Part shown: positions 44,865-53,544 of the stretch, in pieces
Layout: each line of letters starts with the position of its first letter
How positions within the stretch are numbered: position 1 is the first letter of the stretch
The notes under the pieces: model-generated
What the model saw: only the letters and a program-made list of their open reading frames with translations
Databases searched by the model: none
Told to the model about the DNA's origin: nothing
Program-made: the position numbers and the translations under genes
DNA from: JANWHQ01 sp963775275
GTDB lineage: Bacteria; Pseudomonadota; Alphaproteobacteria; Caulobacterales; Caulobacteraceae
Assembly (NCBI GenBank): GCA_963775275.1
Contig: CAVZII010000005.1
Coordinates: forward strand, 1,426,001 to 1,490,000
Direction of reading: 5' to 3'
Length of the DNA: 64,000 nt

Positions 44865-47147
44865 ATGGCGCGACGGGCCGCCAGCTCGGGCGAAGGAGCC
44901 GGACTTGTCGGGGAGGCCGTCCTGACCCTCTATCCGGTGGTGCTTTGCGGCGGCTCGGGGACACGGCTGTGGCCGGCCTCGCGCCCGCACAGTCCCAAGC
45001 AGTTCCTGCCCCTCGTCGGCGAGCGCTCGCTGTTCCAGACGACGGTCGAGCGGGTGAAGGAGGCGCCGGGCGCGGGCCAGGTCCTGGTGGTCGCCGGGGC
45101 GGGCCATGTCGCCGCCGTGCGCCGCCAGCTCGCCGGGATCGGCGCAAACGCCGTGGTCATCGCCGAGCCCGAGGGCCGCGACTCCGCCCCGGCGATCTGC
45201 GCGGCCGCCCTGTGGATCGCCGCCCGCGATCCCGAAGGCGTCGCCCTCGTCACCGCGTCGGACCACCACATCCCCGACACGGCGGCCTTCGCCGCCGCGG
45301 CCGGCCTGGCGGCCAAGGCCGCCCGGCGCGGCGCGATCGTGACGTTCGGGGTCAGGCCCGCCCGCCCGGCGACCGGCTACGGCTACATCGAGGCGGGCGC
45401 GGCGTTCGAAGGCGCGCCGGGCGTCTTCCACGTGCGCCGCTTCGTCGAGAAGCCGGACGAGGCGACCGCGCGCGCCTATGTCGAGGCCGGGCTCTTCTGG
45501 AACAGCGGCAACTTCGTCTTCCCGGCGCAGAACGTCGTGGATGAGCTGAGGGAGCTTGCGCCGGAGCTCGTGCGCGCGGTCGAGGCCGCGATCGAGGGCG
45601 CGACGGTCGAAGGCCCGGTCCTGCGCCTCGGCGAGGCCTTCCGCACGGCGCCCAGGATCTCCATCGACTTCGCCCTCATGGAGAAGACCGCGCGCGCGGC
45701 GGTGACGCCGGTGGACTACGCCTGGTCCGACCTCGGCGCCTGGGGCGAGATCCTGAACGCCTCGACCCGGGACCAGGCCGGCAACGCCGCGCCCGCCGAC
45801 GCGATCCTGGTCGAGACCCGCGGCAGCTATGTGCGCTCGGCCACCGGCCAGACCGTGGCCCTGGTCGGACTCGAAGGCGTCGGCGTCATCGTGGAGCCCG
45901 ACGCGGTCCTGGTCTGCGATCTCGGGTCCGGCCAGGGCGTGAAGGCCGTCGCCGAGGCGGCCGCGGCGCGCGCCGGAGCGGCGCAGGCCGCAGACCCCGG
46001 CGAGGCGCTGCGGGCGCGGGCCGGGCGGCTCGAGGCCTGGATGTTCACCTGCGCCCTGCCGGTCTGGTGGACGCTGGGCGCCGATCATGAGCGCGGCGGC
46101 TTCCACGAGTCCCTCGACCAGGACGCCCGGCCCACCGGCGCCCCGCGGCGCCTGCGCGTCCAGGCCCGCCAGGTGGTGGCCTACGCCACGGCCCTGCGCC
46201 TCGGCTGGCCAGGGCCGGCGCTCGACCCGATCCGCCACGGCCTGGCCTGGCTCGACAACAGCTACCTGCGCCCGGACGGGCTCTACCGGACCCTGGTGGA
46301 CGCGAGGGGCGCTCCGCTCGACGACGCCGCCGTCCTCTACGACCACGCCTTCGTCCTGCTCGCCCTGGCCGCCGCCGCCGAGGTCCTGCCCGAGCGGCGC
46401 GGCGAGCTCGAAGCCAGGGCCGGCGCCCTTCTGGGGCGCATCCGGTCCGGCTTCGCGCACGACCGCGGCGGCCTGCGCGAGGCGGCGGCGGGCCGGGAGC
46501 ACCAGTCCAACCCCCTGATGCACCTCTTCGAGGCGGCCCAGGCCTGGTCGGGCGCCCTGCCCGCCTTCGCCGACCTGGCGGACGAGCTCGCGCGCCACTG
46601 CCTGGACCGGCTGATCGATCCCGGGACCGGCGTCCTTCGCGAGCTCTACGACGCCGACTGGCGCCCTGCGCCGGGCGAGGACGGCCGCATCATCTGGCCG
46701 GGGCACCAGTTCGAGTGGGCGTGGCTGCTCGAGCAGTGGGGCCGTGCGCGAGGCTCCGAACGGGCCCTCCAGGCCGCCCGGCGCCTGTTCGAGATCGGCG
46801 AGGCGGGCGTCGATCCCGCGCGCGGCGTGGCGCTGGACGATCTTCACGACGACCTTTCGCCGGGATCGTCCATGGCCCGGCTCTGGCCCCAGACCGAACG
46901 GCTCAAGGCGGCGTCGATCCTCGCCGAGGCCGAGCCGGAAGGCCGCGCCCGCGCACGCTACCTCGAGGCGGCCGTCGAGGCCGCCGATGCGCTCGAACGG
47001 TACTTCGAGACCCCCGTGCGCGGGCTCTGGCGCGACCGCATGGACGCGGCGGGCCGCTTCCTGGACGGTCCCGCGCCGGCGTCCAGCTTCTACCACGTGA
47101 TGGGGGCGCTGGCGGAGCTTCAGGGCCTTCGCCTGATCGGCCCCTGA
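44865..47147 (+). CDS. Bifunctional mannose-1-phosphate guanylyltransferase / AGE-type isomerase
   Basis: About 760 residues. The N-terminal half has VVLCGGSGTRLWPASRPHSPKQFLPLVG (nucleotidyl-transferase signature), TASDHHIPDT, FVEKPDEATARAYVEAGLFWNSGNFVF and IDFALMEKT, as in ManC/AlgA. The C-terminal half (from about residue 390) is an (alpha/alpha) barrel with DQDARPTGAPRRLRVQARQVVAYA, HPLMHLFEA-like (NPLMHLFEAAQAW) and WPGHQFEWAWLLEQWGR, the N-acylglucosamine 2-epimerase / mannose-6-phosphate isomerase type. Together they would turn fructose-6-P-derived mannose-P into GDP-mannose, skipping only the mutase. ATG 44865 is assumed. Confidence 0.88.
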   Translation: MARRAASSGEGAGLVGEAVLTLYPVVLCGGSGTRLWPASRPHSPKQFLPLVGERSLFQTTVERVKEAPGAGQVLVVAGAGHVAAVRRQLAGIGANAVVIAEPEGRDSAPAICAAALWIAARDPEGVALVTASDHHIPDTAAFAAAAGLAAKAARRGAIVTFGVRPARPATGYGYIEAGAAFEGAPGVFHVRRFVEKPDEATARAYVEAGLFWNSGNFVFPAQNVVDELRELAPELVRAVEAAIEGATVEGPVLRLGEAFRTAPRISIDFALMEKTARAAVTPVDYAWSDLGAWGEILNASTRDQAGNAAPADAILVETRGSYVRSATGQTVALVGLEGVGVIVEPDAVLVCDLGSGQGVKAVAEAAAARAGAAQAADPGEALRARAGRLEAWMFTCALPVWWTLGADHERGGFHESLDQDARPTGAPRRLRVQARQVVAYATALRLGWPGPALDPIRHGLAWLDNSYLRPDGLYRTLVDARGAPLDDAAVLYDHAFVLLALAAAAEVLPERRGELEARAGALLGRIRSGFAHDRGGLREAAAGREHQSNPLMHLFEAAQAWSGALPAFADLADELARHCLDRLIDPGTGVLRELYDADWRPAPGEDGRIIWPGHQFEWAWLLEQWGRARGSERALQAARRLFEIGEAGVDPARGVALDDLHDDLSPGSSMARLWPQTERLKAASILAEAEPEGRARARYLEAAVEAADALERYFETPVRGLWRDRMDAAGRFLDGPAPASSFYHVMGALAELQGLRLIGP

Positions 47148-47247
47148 CCGCGCGCTGGAGACGGGCCTGCGGCTCTTTCGCGCCTTGACGCGGACCAGAA
47201 CTAGGATCCACTTTTCAGAAAATAGACTATAACATGGTCCAGAAATA

Positions 47248-47511
47248 ATGCCTGTGCGCATCTCCATAACCGACGCGAAGGGCCAGCTGACGGGGTTGGT
47301 GCGTCGCGCGGAAGCCGGAGAAGAGGTCATTCTCACGCGACATGGCCAACCTGCCGCACGCCTGTTGGCGATCAAGGCGCAGCCCGACAGGGCGGAGCGC
47401 CGCAGGGTGCTGGAGGCGGTCCGCCGTTCAGGCGCGGACAAGGCCGTTCAGGGCGAGGACGCAGCCAGGAGTCAGGACTTCCTCTACGATCAGGACGGCG
47501 TGCCGAAGTGA
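47248..47511 (+). CDS. Phd/YefM-type antitoxin
   Basis: 87 residues: VRISITDAKGQLTGLVRRAEAGEEVILTRHGQPAARLLAI is the Phd/YefM DNA-binding fold; the acidic tail (EDAARSQDFLYDQDG) binds the toxin. It overlaps the PIN-toxin gene by 4 bp. Just upstream, TGGTCC (47234-47239) and GGACCA (47190-47195) flank an AT-rich stretch with TATAAC that could serve as promoter and operator. Confidence 0.9.
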   Translation: MPVRISITDAKGQLTGLVRRAEAGEEVILTRHGQPAARLLAIKAQPDRAERRRVLEAVRRSGADKAVQGEDAARSQDFLYDQDGVPK

Positions 47512-47891
47512 TTGCGGTCGACACGTCGGCCTTGATGGCGATCGCGCTCGGCGAGGCGGAGTCCCAGGGTTGCATGGACGTCCTGGAAGCTGAGACGGAA
47601 GTGCTGATCTCAGCGGGAACCGTCGCTGAGGCTCTGATCGTCGCCGGCCGACGCAACGTCGCCGAGGAGATGTCGACGCTGGTCGAGGGTTTGGGGTTCA
47701 CCGTCATCCCTGTCTCGCCAGCGGCGGCGCGCCGGATCGCACAGGCCTATGCCCGGTGGGGAAAAGGCGTGCATTCCGCAGGTCTGAATTTTGGCGATTG
47801 CTTCGCCTATGCGCTCGCCAAGGAGCACGACTGTCCGCTTCTCTATGTCGGCGATGATTTCGCGAAGACGGATCTGGCCGGCGCCCGCTGA
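47508..47891 (+). CDS. PIN-domain toxin (VapC)
   Basis: 127 residues, GTG start. IAVDTSALMAIALGEAES (first Asp), ISAGTVAEALIVAGRRN (Glu), LNFGDCFAYALAKEHDCPLLYVGDDFAKTD (two Asp near the end) are all present, so the RNase active site looks complete. It forms a type II module with the Phd-like gene, 131 bp before tRNA-Ala. Confidence 0.92.
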   Translation: MIAVDTSALMAIALGEAESQGCMDVLEAETEVLISAGTVAEALIVAGRRNVAEEMSTLVEGLGFTVIPVSPAAARRIAQAYARWGKGVHSAGLNFGDCFAYALAKEHDCPLLYVGDDFAKTDLAGAR

Positions 47892-48022
47892 CGCCCAAAG
47901 ATAGCGGGGCCTGGCCCGTCGACGGGACTGCGGTCGAGAGCCCTGCGGGTTGCGGCGAGCGATCGCCTTGACACCCTCCGGCCGCGCTCCTTATCTGCCG
48001 CCTCCCCGAACGCGGGACATGT

Positions 48023-48098
48023 GGGGCCGTAGCTCAGTTGGTAGAGCGCTACGTTCGCAATGTAGAGGTCAGGGGTTCGACTCCCCTCGGCTCCACCA
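48023..48098 (+). tRNA. tRNA-Ala(CGC)
   Basis: Acceptor arms GGGGCCG and CGGCUCC pair with a G3-U70 wobble, the identity element for alanine. The anticodon loop is UUCGCAA (CGC, codon GCG) on stem CUACG/UGUAG; the T loop UUCGACU is normal and CCA is encoded at 48096-48098. It lies at the left edge of accessory DNA that includes an integrase, making it a likely integration site. Confidence 0.95.
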
Positions 48099-48538
48099 GT
48101 AAATTCAATGACTTAGCCGGTTCGGCGAGTCGCCCGCGATGGCCTCCGGTACCAAATAGACTCCAAATAAACTCCAGCCCGACTCTCAAGGGGCCCTCAA
48201 AGCCCATCGTTGGGCTCCCATTCCATTCCGCTAAGTTGCTGCTCCAGCTCGCCTTTTCGGGCTGTCGCTGGCCTGAGCCACGCTTCGGGGCGACTTCGAG
48301 TTTCGTCGGACCGAAATTCGCGATCCGGGATTTTCGAAATCGCGGCCGAATTTCTAGGAGTCTTAGAAATTTCGGGACCAGGCGCGGCATCTATCGCGAA
48401 ATTCGGACCGATGGGGAACGACCGGAAGGTCCGCAGCGCTTTCACTCGCTGATATCGAGCCTGACTCAGCCGGAAATTATCGAAATTGGGAGGCTGGGCG
48501 AGAAATGGGCGAGGCGCATCTCTCCGCGCAAGTCGTGG
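48099..48538. repeat. Gene-free, palindrome-rich patch after tRNA-Ala
   Basis: No credible gene in 440 bp. Outer arms TCGGACCGAAATTCGCGAT (48306-48324) and ATCGCGAAATTCGGACCGA (48393-48411) form an inverted repeat with 17 of 19 pairs. Between them lie GAAAT..ATTTC around CGCGGC and the perfect AATTTCTA-GGAGTCT-TAGAAATT hairpin. The patch is lower in GC than its surroundings. It could hold the attachment site, recombination-directionality binding sites or the end of a mobile element. Confidence 0.55.
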
Positions 48539-49699
48539 CTAAAGTCCGGAGCGCAGGAAGAACTGGTCCATCTGTGGGCTCGTGAACGCCGCCAGCCCCC
48601 GGGACGGGCTGTGAATCACCCCCTTGGCGATCAGCGAGGCGCGTGTGGGAGCAACGGCCGTGACGGGCCGCCCCAGCTCCCGGGCGATGTGGCCCGAGCT
48701 CGCCGGGCTCGGCCCGCACCGGGCCATGGCGCGCGCATACTGCGCCTCCGGCGGCGTCAGGTTGATGACCAGCGGGCCAAAGAACGCCGCATCGAGTTCC
48801 GCTTCGGCAACCGCCGCGACGGATTGAACGGCCTCGCGAGCGATTACGCCACGGTCGGCGCGGTCCCAGCTGACGTAGGCCCACTGCTGCAGGAAATAGG
48901 GATGCCGCTCGCTCGCGAGCAGGATCTCGGCCAGAGCCTCGTTGGTGAATCGCACCCCGAGGCCCTCGGCCGGCCGTTGCAGCGCCGAGACGGCGTCAGC
49001 GACAGCAAGCGCGCCCAGCGAAACGACATCGACTTGGCCTGGTTCAGCGCTCGCCGAGCGAGCCTCCTGTGCGAGCGAAGGAAGGCCGGCTCCGATGAGG
49101 ACAATCCTGGCGCCCTGTTGACGGGCGCGGTGCGCCGCGCCCAGGAGGGCGCGCAACTCCGCACGGCCCGCGCGCTGAAGCTCGTCCACGAACAGCGCGG
49201 CAGTCGACCGAATGTCGCGCGCGACATCGCCGGCCGCCGCGAAGCAGTCAGTCAGGTCCGCCTCAACATCCCCGCTGTCCGCCAAGCCCGCCGTGGGCCC
49301 GTCTGGCCCCGCCACAAGGCCGCCCAGTGATCGCCGATGCGTCCTGACGAAACTGGCCAACGCGCCCATGCCCCTCGCGACGAGGACGGAACTGGCGCCT
49401 GCGCACGCTGCACGGACGAGCCCGGCTCTCAATGGTCCGACGAGCGCCGCCGACGCGGATGCGTCCAGGGGCGCGCGGAGCCCGATGGTCAACGCGCCCG
49501 CTGCCGTCGCCTGAACACGAGCGGCCTCGAGGAGGACCGTCTTCCCGACCCCCCTTAGGCCCGTGACGATCAAGTCGCGGGTCGGGCGATCCGACCGTGA
49601 GCCCTTGAGCGCCCCTGCCATCCTGACATGCACGTCGTGTCTGCCGACGAGCAGCGGCGGCTGAAGGCCGGGCCCGGGGCGGAAGGGGTTGTCAACCAA
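48539..49699 (-). CDS. AAA-type ATPase, accessory region
   Basis: 386 residues. FRPGPGLQPPLLVGRHD leads to Walker A VTGLRGVGKTVLLEAA (Gly47-Thr54), and AALFVDELQRAGRAEL is the Walker B-like segment near residue 170; IVLIGAGLPSLA is a sensor-1-like strand. The C-terminal part looks like a winged helix (EAQYARAMARCGPSPASSGHIARELGR). It resembles Orc/Cdc6-like or STAND ATPases found on mobile elements. Its role is unknown. It is divergent from the integrase across a 149-bp AT-rich gap. Confidence 0.75.
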   Translation of the reverse strand: MVDNPFRPGPGLQPPLLVGRHDVHVRMAGALKGSRSDRPTRDLIVTGLRGVGKTVLLEAARVQATAAGALTIGLRAPLDASASAALVGPLRAGLVRAACAGASSVLVARGMGALASFVRTHRRSLGGLVAGPDGPTAGLADSGDVEADLTDCFAAAGDVARDIRSTAALFVDELQRAGRAELRALLGAAHRARQQGARIVLIGAGLPSLAQEARSASAEPGQVDVVSLGALAVADAVSALQRPAEGLGVRFTNEALAEILLASERHPYFLQQWAYVSWDRADRGVIAREAVQSVAAVAEAELDAAFFGPLVINLTPPEAQYARAMARCGPSPASSGHIARELGRPVTAVAPTRASLIAKGVIHSPSRGLAAFTSPQMDQFFLRSGL

Positions 49700-49848
49700 G
49701 GAATTCGGCTATTTTTATTGATTCGCTAAGATAGTATTTGTCTTCTAGGATAAACTTATAAATACGCCAAATCTTCTCCGCCATTCGGGTTTGTCAGAGC
49801 GGCGGACTCGGGCGAGCCTAGGGCGGTGATGAAAGAGGTGGGGCGAGA
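49700..49848. promoter_or_regulatory. AT-rich divergent promoter region between ATPase and integrase
   Basis: About 150 bp with an unusually AT-rich core (49705-49780, including TATTTTTATTGATTCG and ATAAACTTATAAATACG). It separates the minus-strand ATPase from the plus-strand integrase, so promoters for both are expected here. Its composition contrasts with the ~68-70% GC of the core genes and supports foreign origin. Confidence 0.5.
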
Positions 49849-51084
49849 ATGGGCCAGACGATCCGGCTGACGGACAAGTTCGTGAAGTCCTTGGCCCCGC
49901 CTATGGCGGGCGAGCGCCGGATCTGGGACTCCGAGGTCACAGGCCTGTTCGTCCGGGTGTATCCATCCGGACGCAAGGTCTACGCGCTGAAGCGCCCGAC
50001 GCGCTCTTCCGTGCAGATCCTCACGATCGGACCGCACGGCTCGCCCTGGACCGTGAGGACTGCGCGGCTCACGGCGAGAGAGGCGATGCAATCCGCAGCG
50101 CCCGAACCGGCCACTCGCTCCATGGCCGCTCACGCGGACCTGACCGTCGCGGACCTGATCGACCGGTATCTGGAGGAAGGGCCTTCGACGAAGCCGTGGA
50201 AGCGGGCCAGCACTTGGCGCATCGACGCCTCGAATCTGAACAGGCACGTACGTCCCTTGCTGGGCGTGCGGGCCGCCGGTTCTGTTACAAAGGCCGAGGC
50301 TGCAGAGTCGATTACGGCGATCATTTCGGGCCGGACGCGCGCCGACGAACGCACCGGGCCCCGGGGAAGGGCACGCGTGACCGGCGGCGAGGGCACGGCC
50401 AGACGCGTTCGCTCGTGCGCGGCTGCCATGTACGCGTGGGCGATCGAGGGCGGCATCCTTGACCAGAACCCGTTCTCCGCCGTGAAACTCGCGGCCGCCC
50501 CCGTGCGCCAAACATTCATGGGCCGGGCCGAAGTCCGCGGGTTCTTGGATGCGATCAATGCCCTGGTGGACAGAGGCGAGCTTGCTGAAGGCTTTGGCGA
50601 CGCGCTACGCCTATTGTTGCTTACCGGCGCCCGAAAGACGGAGGTCCTCGGCCTCAGGTGGTCCGAGGTCGACTTGGCTAACGGCATGATCACTTTGCCG
50701 CGGGAGCGGACCAAGGCCGGCGGCCGAACGGGTGAGAGACATATCGTCCTATCCGATGCGGCTCAGACGGTGCTGTGGAACTGCCGCACCCGCGTGCCGG
50801 CCGGATCAAGGTATGTGTTTCCCTCGTCGAAGGGCCCGAGACATCTCGTCGGGCTGCGCCGCCCCTTCCTGCGGGTCTGCGCCCGAGCCGGCCTCAGGGA
50901 CTTCAGGATCCACGATCTGCGGCACACATTCGCGTCTGTTGCCGTGTCGGGCGGCGAGTCACTGGTCGTCGTCGGCAAGCTTCTCGGGCACGCCAATACC
51001 CGGACCACCGACCGATACGCTCACTTGGCGAACGCGTCCTTGAGGAGGGCGGCGGGGCGGATCGCCCGGAGCCTGTCGACCTGA
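49849..51084 (+). CDS. Tyrosine-recombinase integrase
   Basis: 411 residues. The N-terminal arm-binding domain (RLTDKFVKSLAPP, RRIWDSEVTGLFVRVYPSGRKVYALK) is of the DUF4102 type. The catalytic domain has Arg in LLLLTGARKTEVLGLRW (near residue 260), HDLRHTFAS (His/Arg near 357), LLGHANTRTTDRYAHL (His and nucleophile Tyr near 388). All key residues are present, so the enzyme looks active. It lies 1.75 kb from tRNA-Ala(CGC), the likely attachment target, but no repeat of the tRNA end was found to mark the other border. Confidence 0.92.
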   Translation: MGQTIRLTDKFVKSLAPPMAGERRIWDSEVTGLFVRVYPSGRKVYALKRPTRSSVQILTIGPHGSPWTVRTARLTAREAMQSAAPEPATRSMAAHADLTVADLIDRYLEEGPSTKPWKRASTWRIDASNLNRHVRPLLGVRAAGSVTKAEAAESITAIISGRTRADERTGPRGRARVTGGEGTARRVRSCAAAMYAWAIEGGILDQNPFSAVKLAAAPVRQTFMGRAEVRGFLDAINALVDRGELAEGFGDALRLLLLTGARKTEVLGLRWSEVDLANGMITLPRERTKAGGRTGERHIVLSDAAQTVLWNCRTRVPAGSRYVFPSSKGPRHLVGLRRPFLRVCARAGLRDFRIHDLRHTFASVAVSGGESLVVVGKLLGHANTRTTDRYAHLANASLRRAAGRIARSLST

Positions 51085-51171
51085 TCAGCGTCCCAGCTGG
51101 CGACGACCGGATATGGTCAACAAAGCATTGACTCCTTGTGTCTAGATAGATGGACGGCCGGAGGAGAGCGG

Positions 51172-51681
51172 ATGCACGAGCAGCGTCAGGAAGTGATGGA
51201 TGCGATCTTCGAGCGGCTGGAGATCGGGGAGGATCGCAGTTGGAAGACCCTGCGCGCGCGCTTTCCGAAGGTCCCGCCGTCGACGTTCTGGCGCTGGTTG
51301 AAACAGGCCCGCGAAACCTGCGAGCGAACCCCGCCGCTGGTTATCGGCATCGAGCGTCGGGAACGCCAAGCGGCTGACGCGAGGCGCGAATTGTACTCGA
51401 CTGCACTTTTGATGCGTCGCCACGCCGTCGGACAGGACGGCGAGCTCATGGACCGAAACCTCCTCGTTCAGAGCGCAAAGTGGATGGACGAATATCGTCG
51501 CCAGCTGGAAGTCCTCGATCCTCGGCCCCACTATCTTTCGCTCTTCTGGGAAGCGGTCACAGAGGAAGTCGTCGCCGAGAACGAGCGAGATCACGAAGCC
51601 GGGAAACGCCTTGTTCAGCTCTTGCGCAAGGCAACCCAGCGAATGAGCGAACGACGGCCGGCCGGTCCTAGACACGCCTAG
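51172..51681 (+). CDS. HTH-containing protein of unknown function
   Basis: 169 residues. ATG 51172 follows GGAGGAG. A helix-turn-helix is likely in SWKTLRARFPKVPPSTFWRWLKQAR (about residues 21-45), resembling phage small terminase or excisionase-like DNA-binding folds. The remainder is helical and charged (AKWMDEYRRQLEVLDP, LVQLLRKATQRMSER). No family was recognised. The position 87 bp after the integrase suggests an element-borne gene. Confidence 0.6.
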   Translation: MHEQRQEVMDAIFERLEIGEDRSWKTLRARFPKVPPSTFWRWLKQARETCERTPPLVIGIERRERQAADARRELYSTALLMRRHAVGQDGELMDRNLLVQSAKWMDEYRRQLEVLDPRPHYLSLFWEAVTEEVVAENERDHEAGKRLVQLLRKATQRMSERRPAGPRHA

Positions 51682-51995
51682 TCGGCAATGTGCATGACCT
51701 GAGGCGCCCGAGCCTACAGTGACGGTGATCGAATCGCGGGCGCGCTCGAGGACCGCCGAGGTGGAGGACGCTCGCCGGAGACCGACGCCGTCGTTCGTTC
51801 CCTCGACGCCCAACCAACCGTCCGCAGCCTGTCGCGACCAACTGCGGGCCCGGCAATTGAACTCGGCTGCATTGTCGCCCATATTCGATTTGTCTCGGTA
51901 AGGCTGCGGCCGCCGGGAATCTCAAACAAACAGTGCTGACCGCGCCCTCGACACAGCGTCGAGGGCCGGCATGAGCGCGTCAGAGGAGATGAGAT
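51682..51995. other. Gene-free gap
   Basis: 314 bp between the HTH gene and the small alarmone hydrolase gene. No ORF with coding character was seen on either strand; a minus-strand frame across it reads as low-complexity Arg-rich sequence. The last 20 bp hold GAGGAG, the ribosome site of the next gene. Confidence 0.5.
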
Positions 51996-52553
51996 TTGAG
52001 CGACGTCCTGAAGTTGGCTCGGGCCTATCATTTCGCCGCGTCATGGCATGTCGGCCAACGGCGCAAGGGCGAGGCGGCGGAACCATATATCAATCACCTG
52101 ACCGAAGTCGGCGAGCTGGTCGCCGTGGCGACGGATGGCGCGGATTCTGATCTCGTAGTTGCCGCTGTGCTCCACGACATCATCGAGGACACGCCTGCGA
52201 CTGCGGGCGAGATTGCGACGGTGTTCGGCCCACGCATTGCCGCGCTCGTTGCGGAGGTGACCGACGACAAGGGCCTGCCGAAGACCGATCGCAAGCGGTT
52301 GCAGGTCGAGCACGCCCGACACGCGTCCTCCGGGGCGAAGATCATCAAGCTTGCGGACAAGATCTCGAACCTGCGGTCGCTCGTCTCCAGCCCGCCGGCG
52401 AACTGGCGGGCCGAACGCAAGGTCGAGTACCTGCGCTGGGCGCAGCTGGTCGTTTCCGGCTGCCGAGGCGCAAGCGCTTGGCTGGAAGCGGAGTTCGACA
52501 GATCCGCAATCGAGCTCGAGGCGAAACTCTCAACTGCGGCCCGATCATCATAA
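51996..52553 (+). CDS. HD-domain small alarmone hydrolase (Mesh1/SpoT-hydrolase-like)
   Basis: 185 residues, TTG start eight bases after GAGGAG. The order of motifs fits the RelA/SpoT hydrolase domain: AASWHVGQRRKGE (first His and RK), PYINHLTEVGELV, VAAVLHDIIEDTPATAGEI (HD and ED), EVTDDKGL and KIIKLADKISNLRSL (last Asp). No synthetase or TGS domain follows, so it is a stand-alone (p)ppGpp hydrolase type. Such proteins also serve as antitoxins of alarmone-synthetase toxins, but no synthetase gene is adjacent. Confidence 0.85.
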   Translation: MSDVLKLARAYHFAASWHVGQRRKGEAAEPYINHLTEVGELVAVATDGADSDLVVAAVLHDIIEDTPATAGEIATVFGPRIAALVAEVTDDKGLPKTDRKRLQVEHARHASSGAKIIKLADKISNLRSLVSSPPANWRAERKVEYLRWAQLVVSGCRGASAWLEAEFDRSAIELEAKLSTAARSS

Positions 52554-52791
52554 ACTCCTAGAAAGACCCAGTGGCGGCGCCTTGGAGTGTCGGGCGCGCA
52601 GAGGCTTGCCACCAAGTCTTGAGCTGACCCGGCTCGCTTCTCACAAGTCGAGTCCAACATACTCACTCGCCCGCTGGGCGTCGCTGGCCGCGCCAATTCG
52701 CCTGCCAGGCTTGCGCCCGTCCTCGTTTTGACTACGGTCGGATTAACCATCCGGTAGCCTTCAGCTTGCTGACGAATTCGTCGGGAAAACC

Positions 52792-53544
52792 ATGACGAGG
52801 TGTGGGTCCATTTTGCGTTCGCTTGCCCTTGGGGGAGCGGTTTGCGCCGTGCTGGCCGCGAGCGGCGCGCTGGCGGCCCAGGCGAGGGTCCGTGGCCGCC
52901 ACCACGCCCGCGTTTCGCTCGAGGTGCGCGTGGGCCGCCTCTTGAAGGACGGCAAGTGCGGCGACGCCGTCGACCTTGCGCTGTCATCCGGAAATCTCGA
53001 TCTCGCGGCCAAGGCGAGGGGGCTTTGCGCGCCGGCGTCCCCGACCGCCGTCCTCTCCCAGGCCGACGGTCCCGCGCCGCCAAAGAGCCTGACAGAGCAG
53101 GACGTGCAGAGCTGGGCGGCCCGGAACGTCGATCCCAAGGGCTGGTCGCCCGTGGACTACGACCAGGAGGGCGTCCACCTGGTCGACGCCGCCGGCGCCC
53201 GGACCAGCCCCGACAACATGCTGATGATCTCAGGGCGGGAGGAGCTGTTCCGTCCGGCCGAGCGCTCGGGCGTGCTGGCGCGCTCGGACCGCCAGGAGTT
53301 CGAGGTCGACTGCCGGGCCAGGCGATTCCGCCTACTGTCCATCGAGGTGTTCGCCGACAACAACCTCACTGGAAAGTCGCGCACCATCTCGGGCCCGCTG
53401 ACCGGCTGGCTCGACGCGGAGCCTGGCTCGCACCGCGCCGTGCAGGTCGAACAGCTGTGCGGCGCCGGCCTCAAGACCGCCGCGGCGCCCGACCCCGCGC
53501 CCATCCTCGACGCCGCCGTACGCCCGCTGGCCGCGCGGAACTAG
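52792..53544 (+). CDS. Secreted protein with adhesin-E-like region
   Basis: 250 residues. A signal peptide (LRSLALGGAVCAVLAASGALAA) is followed by a Cys-containing helical part (KDGKCGDAVDLAL...ARGLCAP) and a C-terminal beta-rich part with WSPVDYDQEGVHLVDAAG and EFEVDCRARRFRLLSIEVFADN, resembling the surface-adhesin E domain. It is periplasmic or surface-exposed; the role is not known. The preceding 238 bp are gene-free. It precedes the polysaccharide locus. Confidence 0.6.
   Translation: MTRCGSILRSLALGGAVCAVLAASGALAAQARVRGRHHARVSLEVRVGRLLKDGKCGDAVDLALSSGNLDLAAKARGLCAPASPTAVLSQADGPAPPKSLTEQDVQSWAARNVDPKGWSPVDYDQEGVHLVDAAGARTSPDNMLMISGREELFRPAERSGVLARSDRQEFEVDCRARRFRLLSIEVFADNNLTGKSRTISGPLTGWLDAEPGSHRAVQVEQLCGAGLKTAAAPDPAPILDAAVRPLAARN

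Noticed and set aside
48049..48390. Minus-strand ORF ending in VEPRGVEPLTSTLRT
   Set aside because: The tail is the antisense translation of tRNA-Ala, a common annotation artefact.
50321..51700. Right-hand attachment repeat of tRNA-Ala
   Set aside because: Looked for a copy of the tRNA 3' end (CTCGGCTCCACCA) beyond the integrase by eye; none found.
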